In this document: one piece after another, positions 1 through 7,653 of the stretch | How the letters are laid out: every line of letters begins with the position of its first letter | Numbering within the stretch: the stretch's first letter is position 1 | Origin: DATATB01 sp036268995 | Lineage (GTDB): Bacteria; Planctomycetota; Planctomycetia; Pirellulales; PNKZ01 | Reading direction: 5' to 3' | DNA: 17,487 nt | NCBI GenBank assembly: GCA_036268995.1 | Contig: DATATB010000167.1 | Span: 1-17,487, forward strand | Position numbers and translations under genes: made by a program | The notes under the pieces: generated by a model | Databases searched by the model: none | Seen by the model: the letters and a program-made list of their open reading frames with translations, nothing else | Told to the model about the DNA's origin: nothing

Positions 1-126
1 TTCATGGCCCAGCGGATGAAGGCTCGGGTACGCGCTCATCCGGTCGATCACGCGCCGCTCGTGACCGCACCTGCGGCGGTCGTGCAGATCATCCGCGAGG
101 CCTTGGCCGAAGTCGTCGCAGGCTGA
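1..126 (+). CDS. Alpha/beta hydrolase, C-terminal fragment (cut by window start)
   Basis: The frame is open from the first base to a TGA at 124-126, giving the last 41 residues of a protein whose start lies outside the window. The segment ARVRAHPVDHAPLVTAPAAV has the form of the last strand and helix of an alpha/beta hydrolase. There the catalytic His (residue 17 of the visible part, in VDHAP) is followed by a helix that begins near a proline-containing turn (TAPAAVVQIIREAL). This resembles the esterase/non-haem chloroperoxidase-like branch, but the nucleophile and the acid are not visible, so the substrate cannot be named. The next gene, also an alpha/beta hydrolase, starts 51 bases downstream on the same strand. 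Co-transcription of two related hydrolases is plausible. Family call fairly safe; function unknown. Confidence 0.6.
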   Translation, partial: FMAQRMKARVRAHPVDHAPLVTAPAAVVQIIREALAEVVAG

Positions 127-177
127 ACGCGGCTGCCCCAAACCTTCATCGGTCCTCTCAACTCGAAAGGAAGCGTC

Positions 178-1020
178 ATGACCGCCATCCACTACCGAAC
201 TGCCGATGTCGATGGCTCGAAAATCTTCTATCGCGAGGCCGGCGCGCCCGGCGCTCCGAAGCTGTTGTTGCTGCACGGCTTCCCGACAGCCAGCCATATG
301 TTTCGGGATCTCATCCCGCTGCTGGCCGACCGTTTGCACATCGTCGCCCCTGATTTGCCGGGATTTGGCAAATCCGAAATGCCAGGTCGTCATACGTTCG
401 AACAACTCGCGGACTCGATCGATCGTTTTACCGAGGTGATCGGCTTCGATCGCTATGCCGTCTACGTCTTCGATTACGGCGCGCCGACCGGATTTCGGCT
501 CGCGGTGAAGCATCCGGATCGCATCACGGCGATCATCTCGCAGAACGGCAATGCCTACGAGGAAGGTCTGAGTGATGGCTGGAATCCGATCCGGGCCTAC
601 TGGCAAGAAGCGTCATCGGCCAACCGCGAGGCGCTGCGCGGGCTGCTGACGCTTGAGTCGACGATCTGGCAATACACGCACGGCGTCAGCGACACGACGA
701 CGGTCTCGCCGGATGGATACTCGCTCGATAGCTTTTATCTGAACCGGCCCGGTGCGGCCGAGTATCAACTCGACTTGCTGGGCGACTACAAGACCAACGT
801 CGCCCTCTATCCGACCTTTCAGAAGTATCTCCGGACCCACCAGCCGCGCCTGCTGGCGGCGTGGGGCAAGAACGACCCATTCTTTCTGCCGGCAGGCGCC
901 GAGGCCTTTAAGCGCGACATCCCAAAAGCGGTGGTGCGCTTTTTCGACACGGGCCATTTCGCGCTGGAGACGCATGCCGCCGAGATCGCGGCGGCCATCC
1001 GCGACTTCCTTCCCGGCTGA
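178..1020 (+). CDS. Alpha/beta hydrolase, haloalkane dehalogenase/epoxide hydrolase-like
   Basis: This is a 280-residue soluble enzyme with no signal peptide. The oxyanion motif HGFP is at residues 33-36. The nucleophile elbow reads VFDYGAP with Asp99, so an aspartate sits where esterases have serine, as in haloalkane dehalogenases and epoxide hydrolases. The likely acid is Asp233 (WGKND) and the catalytic base His260 (DTGHFALE). A helical cap lies between about residues 130 and 215. Length fits the family (about 280-310). The ATG at 178 is preceded by AAGGAAG six or so bases upstream, which fixes the start. It follows the partial hydrolase by 51 bases and ends 20 bases before a convergent gene; no terminator hairpin is evident between them. 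Whether it acts on carbon-halogen bonds or epoxides cannot be told from sequence: the expected halide-binding Trp beside the nucleophile is absent (Tyr100 there), which argues mildly against dehalogenase activity. Confidence 0.85.
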   Translation: MTAIHYRTADVDGSKIFYREAGAPGAPKLLLLHGFPTASHMFRDLIPLLADRLHIVAPDLPGFGKSEMPGRHTFEQLADSIDRFTEVIGFDRYAVYVFDYGAPTGFRLAVKHPDRITAIISQNGNAYEEGLSDGWNPIRAYWQEASSANREALRGLLTLESTIWQYTHGVSDTTTVSPDGYSLDSFYLNRPGAAEYQLDLLGDYKTNVALYPTFQKYLRTHQPRLLAAWGKNDPFFLPAGAEAFKRDIPKAVVRFFDTGHFALETHAAEIAAAIRDFLPG

Positions 1021-1040
1021 TCTCGCAACCAGACGCCGCG

Positions 1041-2825
1041 TCAGGGTGCGCTGGCCGGATCGCCAAGCGTGAGGGTGGCTTCCAGCGTCAGCGAGGTCGG
1101 CTGGGCCAGCAGTTCGAGACTGGCCGCTTGGATCAGCCGGCCAAGGCTCAACAGGCTGTCGATCTGTTTTTCGGCCGCTTGGCGGTTGTCGCCGCTGGAG
1201 AGCATGGCCCGACTTACGAGCATGTCGCGGTTGTCGGCCAGCGCGGCCTGGAGTCGACCGCCGTCGATTGCGAGCACCGTATTCTCCTGGGCCGGATTAT
1301 GTTGAGCGGCGCTCTGCTGCGCGGCCGGCGCACCGGCCAGATCGACCAGCTCGCGGACCAGTTCGTACGTCGAGCCGAAGATAAATTGCGAACCGATTCG
1401 CGCGGCGGCCGGATTAAAGTTGTACTCGACCCGGGCTTTGTCTTTGGGCGCTTCGCGCGTGGCGAGATAGGTCGCCTTACGGATCTTGGCTCCATGATAT
1501 TCTTCGCCGTCGAGCAAGAGTTGCGGGCGGCCGGTTTGAATGCCTTGCAGATTGATGATGCCGACGATGTTCTGGAACGTCAGAAACAGCTCGTTGGCAA
1601 AGGCATCGTCCTTGGTCTCCAGAATCACGGCCATCGCCGGCAGCTTGAGCGCGGGAATCGGTTTGGACGGCGAGAACTCGCGCCGGGCCACGACGAATTG
1701 CCAGCGCGGCGACAGCTTGGCCAGAACTTCGGGGCCGAAATCGCGGCCGGAAAAGTACAGCCCCAAATTCGTATCGGCCTGCGTCAGGCCGGCGTTGACC
1801 CGTTCGTCGAACAGATCTTCGCGCGCCTGCCACATGCCGGCCAGATCGCGACAGAAACTCAGATTGGCCAGCGCCTGGCTCGGCTTGAGCAAGGCCGGGG
1901 CGCCCTCGGCCGCGCTGGACGAGAAGCACCAGCGGCGGTTGCTGGAAATCTTCGACGCATCGCGCGGCAACTGGGCTTGCAAGCGAAGCCGATTGTCTTC
2001 CAGCCGCAAGGCCGCCGTCGCGTACGGGGCCGTTTGAAGTGCATCGAGGATCCCACCAATCAGGATTTCTGCCAGCGGCCTGTCGCTCTTTTTCTTGAGC
2101 CCCTTGGTCACCTGCGGCATTTGCCGCAGGGCTTCCAGATCGACCATCGCCCAGGCCAAGGCCCCGTCCGCGCCGTGCCTGGCTTGTTGATACCGGGATT
2201 TGCCGGAAAGACCCTGCGCCGAGCCGTCGGCGTGCAGATCGAGCACGGCCCGCAGCGCTTCGCTCTTATTGCTCGCAATCAGCGTGTCGCCAATGATCGC
2301 GTGCTGCTCGCCGGGACCGAACGTCCAGACGCGGACGCCGCCGTGCTCCTTCGATTCGACCGGCGACTTCTTTCCCTGGTTACGGGCATGAGCCTCGATC
2401 AGCTCGACCAAAGAGGAATTTAACTTGCCGAGCAGTTTGGCATCCTCGGACTTCACGATCAGAATCACCGCTTGATGTTGGGGATCAAAAGCCAGCGTCA
2501 GGCCGCCGCCAGTCAGTTGCTTGACGGCAGCCTGCCACGACGTGCCCAACCGCATTTCCAGCAGGCCGATGAGCTGCTGAAATTTGGCGAAGTCGGGCGA
2601 ATGCAGGGTATTGTCGACAGCCTTGAGTGCCAGCAGCGGCTGGTAATAGTCGGGCGACAACACGGCATCGAGCACCGGACCGGGATTCTGAACGGCGAGC
2701 AGGGCCACGGCCGATTCGGGCACCACCCGCGCGGGCTCGGCGATCTCGGCCCGTGCCGGCATGGCGGCCAAGCAGCAGGAAATCGTCAACACTGCCGCAA
2801 AAAGCCAGGCGGTCAAAGCTCGCAT
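1041..2825 (-). CDS. Secreted protein of unknown function (DUF3352-like?)
   Basis: A 594-residue protein read from ATG at 2825-2823 on the minus strand, with an AAGGA nine bases upstream. The N-terminus (MRALTAWLFAAVLTIS..., ending AMPARA before EIAEP) is a clear Sec signal peptide with an AxA-type cleavage site near residue 26. Export is therefore expected. The mature part begins with a segment about 'pesAVALLAVQNPGPVLDAVL' and contains mixed alpha/beta sequence with no catalytic motif I can recognise. The overall pattern resembles planctomycete secreted proteins grouped around DUF3352, but that is recollection, not a match. The open frame continues upstream for another 153 codons, as far as 3284, through an inverted repeat and into the opposite gene. 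That extension lacks family character and should not be annotated. It is divergent from the DUF1800 gene and convergent with the hydrolase. Confidence 0.8.
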   Translation of the reverse strand: MRALTAWLFAAVLTISCCLAAMPARAEIAEPARVVPESAVALLAVQNPGPVLDAVLSPDYYQPLLALKAVDNTLHSPDFAKFQQLIGLLEMRLGTSWQAAVKQLTGGGLTLAFDPQHQAVILIVKSEDAKLLGKLNSSLVELIEAHARNQGKKSPVESKEHGGVRVWTFGPGEQHAIIGDTLIASNKSEALRAVLDLHADGSAQGLSGKSRYQQARHGADGALAWAMVDLEALRQMPQVTKGLKKKSDRPLAEILIGGILDALQTAPYATAALRLEDNRLRLQAQLPRDASKISSNRRWCFSSSAAEGAPALLKPSQALANLSFCRDLAGMWQAREDLFDERVNAGLTQADTNLGLYFSGRDFGPEVLAKLSPRWQFVVARREFSPSKPIPALKLPAMAVILETKDDAFANELFLTFQNIVGIINLQGIQTGRPQLLLDGEEYHGAKIRKATYLATREAPKDKARVEYNFNPAAARIGSQFIFGSTYELVRELVDLAGAPAAQQSAAQHNPAQENTVLAIDGGRLQAALADNRDMLVSRAMLSSGDNRQAAEKQIDSLLSLGRLIQAASLELLAQPTSLTLEATLTLGDPASAP

Positions 2826-3115
2826 GGGTCGAAGTCCTTGCGTTGTCTGCACTAGAATGGTTGCGCTCGTCAAAGCACCCGAACGACAATCATACCCGCC
2901 GGCCGCCCGGGCGGTTTCAACGGACTGAAGTGTAGCCCGGGAGGGCGAGGCTCCCGCCGAGCCGGGAACCCCGTTCGATCTGACGCTTGGCTCGGCAGGA
3001 GCCTCGCCCTCCCATGCCTCGCGCTCCCATTTGAAGGTGGACTGCGAGTTTTTTGAAACTCGCCGCGGGCGTCGGCTGGTATTGTCCATTGCCTTGGTAC
3101 GAATGGAGCCGCCGC
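2826..3115. other. Divergent intergenic region
   Basis: This 290-base gap lies between two divergently read genes, so promoters for both should lie here, but I see no convincing -35/-10 pair. Its main content is the inverted repeat at 2939-3013. The DUF1800 gene's Shine-Dalgarno-like GGAG is at 3105-3108. Confidence 0.6.
2939..3013. repeat. Palindromic intergenic repeat (GEAPAEP-type)
   Basis: Two 25-base arms (2939-2963 and 2989-3013) are inverted copies of each other with one mismatch (24/25), separated by 25 bases. Each arm begins or ends with the block GGGAGGGCGAGGCTCC or its complement. Translated, the arms give strings such as EGEAPAEP and GSAGASPSR, which recur in spurious planctomycete proteins. 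The RNA would fold into a long stable hairpin. It could act as a transcription barrier between the divergent genes, or be a non-autonomous mobile repeat; the sequence alone cannot decide. No target-site duplication is evident. Confidence 0.8.
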
Positions 3116-4498
3116 ATGGCCGACGACGCTGCTGTTTCTGCTGCCGACCTGGCAACCGTGGACCGCGATTGGGCCTGGCAGGCCTTTCGCCCGACGGCTG
3201 CCGCGCCCTGGAACCTCCAACGGGCCGCTCACCTTTATCGCCGCACCGGTTTTGGGGCCTCGTGGCGCGAGCTGCAGACGGCACTCGGGCAGAGCCCGGC
3301 CGAGTGTGTCGCCGAGTGGCTCTCGACCGGCGATGGTGACTCGTTCTACGCCGAAGTCCGCTCGACGGTCGCAGCCCTGTGGGGCACCGACAATCGCCAG
3401 GACCTGCCGGCCTGGTGGCTGTATGTCATGCTGCACTCGCCGCGGCCGCTGTTGGAAAAGATGACTTTGTTCTGGCACGGCCACTTTGCCACTTCAATGG
3501 CCAAGGTGACCGACGGCCGGCTGATGTACCAGCAGAACGAGTTGCTGCGGCGCTGGGCGCTCGGGAGCTTTCGGCCGCTGCTGGCGGGCATGGCGCGCGA
3601 TCCGGCGATGCTCATCTGGCTCGATTCGACGAACAATCGCAAGTCGCAGCCCAACGAGAATTTTGCCCGCGAGGTGATGGAGCTGTTCGCGCTGGGCCGG
3701 GGACATTACACCGAAGCCGACATCAAGCAGGCCGCCCGGGCATTCACCGGCTGGGAAGTGCGGCAGCAGATATTTCGCGTGAACGACCATCAGCACGACA
3801 AAGGCGAGAAGCAAGTGCTGGGCCAGCGCGGGGCGTGGGATGGCGACGACGTGCTCCGCATCCTGCTCGACCAGCCGGCAACGGCCGAATTCCTGGTCGG
3901 CAAAATCTTTCGCTATCTGGTCAGCGAGGATGATCCGCCGCCGGCGCTGCTCGCGCCGCTGGCCGCAGGCTATCGCCGCCACGACTACGACACGGCCTGG
4001 CTGGTCGGCACCATGCTCGCTTCGAACCTCTTCTTCTCGCCGCTGGCGATCGGCCGCAAGATCAAGTCGCCGGTCGAGTACGCCGTGGGCCTGGTGCGGG
4101 CCTTGGAGGGCCGAGCCGATACGTATGCCTTGGCCACCGATCTGAACAAACTGGGGCAAGGCGTGTTTTTTCCGCCCAACGTCAAGGGCTGGGACGGCGG
4201 CGTGGAGTGGATCAATGCCTCGACATTGGTCGGCCGCGCGAATCTGGCCTGGGCGCTGGTCGGCGGTCGCGACGCCCGCTACGCCAACAAAATCCAATTG
4301 CAAAAGCTGGCCGCGCTCGAAGGCGTCGACACGCCCGCGGCCGTTGCCCGGCGGCTGGCCGATTTGCTCGTGGCCGGACCGCTGCCGGCCGAATCGCTCG
4401 TGCGTCTGACAGCCTTGGCCAGCGACGGCCCGCGCGCCGAGTCGGTGCCCCGGGTCGTGCATGCCATTGCCACGCTGCCGGAATTTCAGCTCGCTTAA
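3116..4498 (+). CDS. DUF1800 domain protein
   Basis: A 460-residue protein with the DUF1800 hallmarks: RAAHLYRRTGFGAS (36-49), the KMTLFWHGHFATS segment (115-127), QNELLRRWALGSF (140-152), LDSTNNRKSQPNENFAREVM (169-188) followed by ELFALG, and AARAFTGW (206-213). The biochemical role of the family is unknown. It is usually encoded beside a DUF1501 protein, as here (26 bases between stop and next ATG), and the pair is abundant in planctomycetes. The start is set at the ATG at 3116 because GGAG sits seven bases upstream; the frame is also open back to a TTG at 3053, but that adds nothing family-like. Neither start gives a signal peptide, unlike the Tat-bearing partner. Length fits the family. 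Confidence 0.88.
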   Translation: MADDAAVSAADLATVDRDWAWQAFRPTAAAPWNLQRAAHLYRRTGFGASWRELQTALGQSPAECVAEWLSTGDGDSFYAEVRSTVAALWGTDNRQDLPAWWLYVMLHSPRPLLEKMTLFWHGHFATSMAKVTDGRLMYQQNELLRRWALGSFRPLLAGMARDPAMLIWLDSTNNRKSQPNENFAREVMELFALGRGHYTEADIKQAARAFTGWEVRQQIFRVNDHQHDKGEKQVLGQRGAWDGDDVLRILLDQPATAEFLVGKIFRYLVSEDDPPPALLAPLAAGYRRHDYDTAWLVGTMLASNLFFSPLAIGRKIKSPVEYAVGLVRALEGRADTYALATDLNKLGQGVFFPPNVKGWDGGVEWINASTLVGRANLAWALVGGRDARYANKIQLQKLAALEGVDTPAAVARRLADLLVAGPLPAESLVRLTALASDGPRAESVPRVVHAIATLPEFQLA

Positions 4499-4524
4499 AG
4501 CTGGCTTTAAAAAAGGACTGAACC

Positions 4525-5781
4525 ATGCTTCCCTCGCGACGGCACTTTTTGCAAGCCACGTTGGGCTCCTCGGCGCTCGTGAGCTGCGGTCTGAGCGTGC
4601 CGCAGTTTTTGGCCCGCAGTGCTCTGGCGGCCGAGGTTCAGGCCAAAGGCACCAAGGGAAGAGGCGCAAAGGACAACGTGCTGGTGGTCGTGCAACTGGC
4701 CGGCGGCAACGACGGCTTGAACACCGTGATTCCATTTGCCGACGACGGCTACGCGCGCAATCGCTTCGCCCTGCGCGTGCCAACCGAGCAAATGCTGAAG
4801 ATCGACGGCCACGTCGCCTTGCACCCGCAATTGAAAGACCTGCGCAAACTGATCGAGAGCCAGCGGGTGGCGATTGTGCAGGGCGTCGGCTATCCGAATC
4901 CGGACCGCTCGCATTTCCGCTCGATGGACATTTGGAATTCGGCTCAGCGCAACGTCGAGCACCCGCGCGACGGCTGGCTGGGGCGCACACTGGAGCACGG
5001 CCGGCACCAAGCCGGGTTCGACGTGCCGGCTTTGCATTTGGGCTCCGAAGAGCTGCCGCTGGCCTTGGCCAGCCGGCAACTGGCGGTGCCGAGCGTGGAA
5101 TCGATGGACAGCTTTCGGCTGCGTACGAGCGACGGCTCCGTGCCGCTCTCGACGCTCAAGACGCTGGCCGAAATTCGACGGCCCGACGCCTCGCCGCTGT
5201 TGGACTTTTTGTGCCGCAGCACGCTCAATGCCTACGCCGCCAGCCAGCAAGTGCAGCAAGCCCTGGTCGAAGGCAAGACCGCGACGCCCTATCCGGAGAA
5301 TTTCGGCCTGGCCAAGAAGCTGAAAACGATCGCCCAATTGATCGATGCCGGGTTGGGCACGCGGATCTATTACGTTTCGCTGGTAGGTTTTGACACGCAC
5401 GCCAACCAGGCTCAGTCGCATAGCAATCTGCTGCGCGAGCTAAGCGAATCGCTCTCGGCATTCGTCGCCGACCTCGCTGCCCGCGGTCATTTGGATCGCG
5501 TGCTGGTCCTGAGTTTCTCGGAATTCGGCCGCCGCGTTCGCGAAAACGCCAGCCAGGGCACCGATCATGGCACCGCGGCCCCGGTGTTTCTGGCGGGCGG
5601 CAAAGTGCAGGCCGGCCTGATCGGCAAGCATCCCAGCCTCAGCGACCTTGACCAGGGCGATCTAAAGTTCCACACCGACTTCCGCTCGGTCTACGCCGCC
5701 ATCCTCGACCAGTGGCTTGGCTGCCCCAGCCAGACCGTACTCGGCCAGAAGTTTTTGCCGACGCCCGTTTTACGCGCGTGA
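4525..5781 (+). CDS. DUF1501 domain protein with Tat signal
   Basis: A 418-residue protein starting at an ATG preceded by AAAGGA about eight bases upstream. The N-terminus has a twin-arginine motif, SRRHFLQ (residues 4-10), then a hydrophobic stretch and a probable cleavage after ALA near residue 36, so the folded protein should leave the cytoplasm by the Tat route. Family motifs are GGNDGLNTVIPF (60-71), NPDRSHFRSMDIW (125-137), GFDTHANQ (289-296), FSEFGRRVREN (331-341) and GTDHGTAAP (345-353). The DTH and DHG histidines and aspartates recall the metal site of the alkaline-phosphatase/sulfatase superfamily, to which DUF1501 is distantly related. No substrate is known. It is almost certainly in one operon with the DUF1800 gene. 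Confidence 0.92.
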   Translation: MLPSRRHFLQATLGSSALVSCGLSVPQFLARSALAAEVQAKGTKGRGAKDNVLVVVQLAGGNDGLNTVIPFADDGYARNRFALRVPTEQMLKIDGHVALHPQLKDLRKLIESQRVAIVQGVGYPNPDRSHFRSMDIWNSAQRNVEHPRDGWLGRTLEHGRHQAGFDVPALHLGSEELPLALASRQLAVPSVESMDSFRLRTSDGSVPLSTLKTLAEIRRPDASPLLDFLCRSTLNAYAASQQVQQALVEGKTATPYPENFGLAKKLKTIAQLIDAGLGTRIYYVSLVGFDTHANQAQSHSNLLRELSESLSAFVADLAARGHLDRVLVLSFSEFGRRVRENASQGTDHGTAAPVFLAGGKVQAGLIGKHPSLSDLDQGDLKFHTDFRSVYAAILDQWLGCPSQTVLGQKFLPTPVLRA

Positions 5782-6081
5782 AACACGAGCCCAACGGACC
5801 CCATTCAGGCGCCGGGATGACCGCTGCGAGCGGCGCTGTTGCGGACGCCAGCGCAGGACAGCCCGTGACGGCGCCGCGCTCGACGCCATTCTTGAAAAGC
5901 CTTGCCTGCGGTAGCGTGTATTCGCTCCTACGACGCGTCACCCGGCGGCTCGCCAAGGGCAATCCCACCCGATAAGCGGCCCCTCCGGCAGGGTCTAAGG
6001 CTGCTGCGCCGGCAAGGTAAGATACGGGAAGCTCACCGTTGCCATGCTAGACGCTGGCATTCCCTCGAAAGGCCTGTATTA
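5782..6081. other. Intergenic stretch without recognised gene
   Basis: About 300 bases follow the DUF1501 stop. Short open frames here do not look like any family I know. A CCCT/AGGG mini-hairpin around 5984-5996 is too weak to call a terminator. The composition becomes more AT-rich towards the right end, where the fic control region begins. Confidence 0.4.
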
Positions 6082-6131
6082 TTAAGGTAATTTGGCATTT
6101 ACTTTAACAACGGAGTGGGCTGTTAAAGTAC
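6082..6131. promoter_or_regulatory. Probable operator array upstream of fic
   Basis: Three related nine-base half-sites alternate in orientation: TTAAGGTAA (6082-6090), TTACTTTAA (6099-6107, inverted) and TTAAAGTAC (6123-6131). The last two form a perfect ten-base inverted repeat, TACTTTAACA (6100-6109) with TGTTAAAGTA (6121-6130) around an 11-base loop. The array ends 39 bases before the fic start. The Fic protein carries a C-terminal winged helix, so self-repression through these sites is a natural inference. I cannot place the promoter with confidence; TATTAT at 6077-6082 is a possible -10. Confidence 0.55.
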
Positions 6132-6170
6132 CGGAGAACATTCTGTACATCCGAACACGTCTGAAAATGA

Positions 6171-7337
6171 ATGCAAAGAGCAGATTTTACAAAGGACGCC
6201 CCCGGAAGCATCGTGGATACGCCGCACGGATCGGTTGCGTTTGTACCCCACGATCTTCCTGCCGTAACGCCCCTAACGCCGCAGATCATACGGGCCAATG
6301 ACATGGCGTTGGTTGCGCTGGGTCAACTGGGTGCGATCGTTCCGTTCTTGCCAAATCCAGAGCTAATTACGGCTCCGTTTATGCGACGCGAAGCGGTCCT
6401 TTCAAGTCGCATCGAGGGAACGAATACGGAAATCGAGGGCCTCTATCTTTTCGAGACAGAGGAGCGCGAATCACCTGGAGCTTTGGAAGATAACCCGGAA
6501 CGACAGGATGCCAGGGAAGTCCTGAATTACGTTCGCGCTCTGGAATTTGGCATTGAACGGCTGCCGAAAATTCCAATCTGCAATCGGCTGCTGAAGGAAA
6601 TGCATGAAAAGTTAATGGAAAGAGTTGCAAGTTCGCGAGGCAAGAACAAGCGTCCCGGACAGTTCCGGAACGTGCAGGCGTACATCGGCGAAGACATTTT
6701 GACGGCGCGTTACGTGGCGCCTCCCGAGGGCGTAGTAGATGTTGCGATGGCACAGTTCGAGGGGGACCTTAATCGGAAGAACGAAAGAATCCCTGCGCTG
6801 GTGAAGATCGCCATGCTGCACTACCAATTTGAAGCAATCCATCCGTTCGCGGATGGCAACGGTCGGCTCGGACGGTTGCTAATTGCGTTGCTTCTATGCT
6901 CGACTGGTATTTTGCCCGGACCGCTTCTTTACATTAGCGCGTACTTCGAGCGCAATCGCTCGCAGTATTACGAGTTGCTATGGCGAGTCAGCCGGTGCGG
7001 GGCCTGGACGGATTGGATCACGTTTTTCCTGGAAGGTGTTTCGACCGAGGCAAGCGATGCGGTGAAACGGGCCAAAGAACTTTGTGCATTGCGCGAAGCA
7101 TATAGACTACTACCCCAGACGCGGCGTGCGTCAGCAAAGACCCTGGAGTTGATCGACATGCTGTTTAATTGGCCGTATGTCACAGTCAATCGGGCAGCGC
7201 AAGGGCTTAAAATGTCCTACCCTGGAGCACAAAAGCATGTCGACAATCTGGTTGCTCTCGGTATCCTGAAGCCAATCGGCCAGCGAGTTCGCAACAGACT
7301 ATACTACGCGCGCGAAATCGTCTCGATCGCCCATTAA
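6171..7337 (+). CDS. Fic family protein with C-terminal winged helix
   Basis: A 388-residue cytoplasmic protein. The Fic catalytic motif is intact: HPFADGNGRLGR at residues 224-235, with His224 as base and the GNGR phosphate loop. An inhibitory-helix motif SSRIEG (78-83, Glu82) lies N-terminal to it, so this is a class II Fic protein held inactive in cis. The region at about 35-90 fits the Fic_N domain. Residues about 322-385 (AKTLELIDMLF...VTVNRAAQGLKMSYPGAQKHVDNL) look like a winged helix-turn-helix. The known reaction of the family is transfer of AMP, or another nucleotide part, to a protein hydroxyl; the target is unknown. The start at 6171 has no good Shine-Dalgarno. Base composition is distinctly lower in G+C than neighbours (28-34 of 60 in three sampled rows, against 37-49 in xylB), suggesting acquisition by transfer. 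No antitoxin gene adjoins it. Confidence 0.93.
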   Translation: MQRADFTKDAPGSIVDTPHGSVAFVPHDLPAVTPLTPQIIRANDMALVALGQLGAIVPFLPNPELITAPFMRREAVLSSRIEGTNTEIEGLYLFETEERESPGALEDNPERQDAREVLNYVRALEFGIERLPKIPICNRLLKEMHEKLMERVASSRGKNKRPGQFRNVQAYIGEDILTARYVAPPEGVVDVAMAQFEGDLNRKNERIPALVKIAMLHYQFEAIHPFADGNGRLGRLLIALLLCSTGILPGPLLYISAYFERNRSQYYELLWRVSRCGAWTDWITFFLEGVSTEASDAVKRAKELCALREAYRLLPQTRRASAKTLELIDMLFNWPYVTVNRAAQGLKMSYPGAQKHVDNLVALGILKPIGQRVRNRLYYAREIVSIAH

Positions 7338-7384
7338 AGCATCATCGCGATTGCTCGCGATTGCGTCGAGAATGGGGGTTTGAA

Positions 7385-7438
7385 GTGTTTGACCAAACGC
7401 ATTACGTGCCGATCTTAAAGGCGGCAAGAGGCGATTGA
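7385..7438 (+). pseudogene. Possible 5' relic of a T4 beta-type protein gene
   Basis: A GTG at 7385 opens a short frame encoding VFDQTHYVPILKAARGD, then TGA at 7436. The pattern 'HYVPILK-x-x-RG-[ED]' at the extreme N-terminus is how proteins of the phage-T4 beta family (beta family protein, PF14350) begin. A G-rich GGGGGT lies about nine bases upstream. After the stop I find no continuation in any frame that I recognise, so this is at most a decayed or truncated start. With only 17 codons, chance similarity cannot be excluded. Confidence 0.3.
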
Positions 7439-7623
7439 GTACGGCTCCCGTCATCCGACCGCCCGCCGCAGAACCGCGCCCCGGCCGTGCCGCTTGCTCG
7501 CGTGCAACTCAAAAGGCAAATCGCACGGAAAGGCTGAACGTTTTCCAATGCCTCTCGTCGTTGGTGTGACCCGGACTGCCTAGCCGCCTGTCTGGGCCAC
7601 CCAACGGCCGAAACGGCCAATGG

Positions 7624-7653
7624 TTGCCGGCGCTTATCGGCTCAGACTACAAT
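7624..7653 (+). promoter_or_regulatory. Candidate sigma70-type promoter for xylB
   Basis: TTGCCG (7624-7629) and TACAAT (7648-7653) are 18 bases apart, both on the plus strand, 62 bases before the xylB start. The -10 matches the consensus at five of six positions and the -35 at four. It is the best pair in the gap, but planctomycete promoters are poorly defined, so this is a suggestion only. Confidence 0.35.

Noticed and set aside
1128..2423. Long plus-strand open frame (431 codons) opposite the secreted-protein gene
   Set aside because: It is antisense to a gene with signal peptide, ribosome-binding site and sensible composition; its translation is rich in Arg, Gln and Gly with no family pattern.
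3494..4990. Long minus-strand frame across DUF1800 and into DUF1501
   Set aside because: A shadow frame over two clearly recognised genes; high-GC codon bias commonly keeps such frames open.
5639..5975. Overlapping small frames on both strands after DUF1501
   Set aside because: They overlap the end of DUF1501 in other frames, have no ribosome-binding site and resemble no family; too weak to list as genes.
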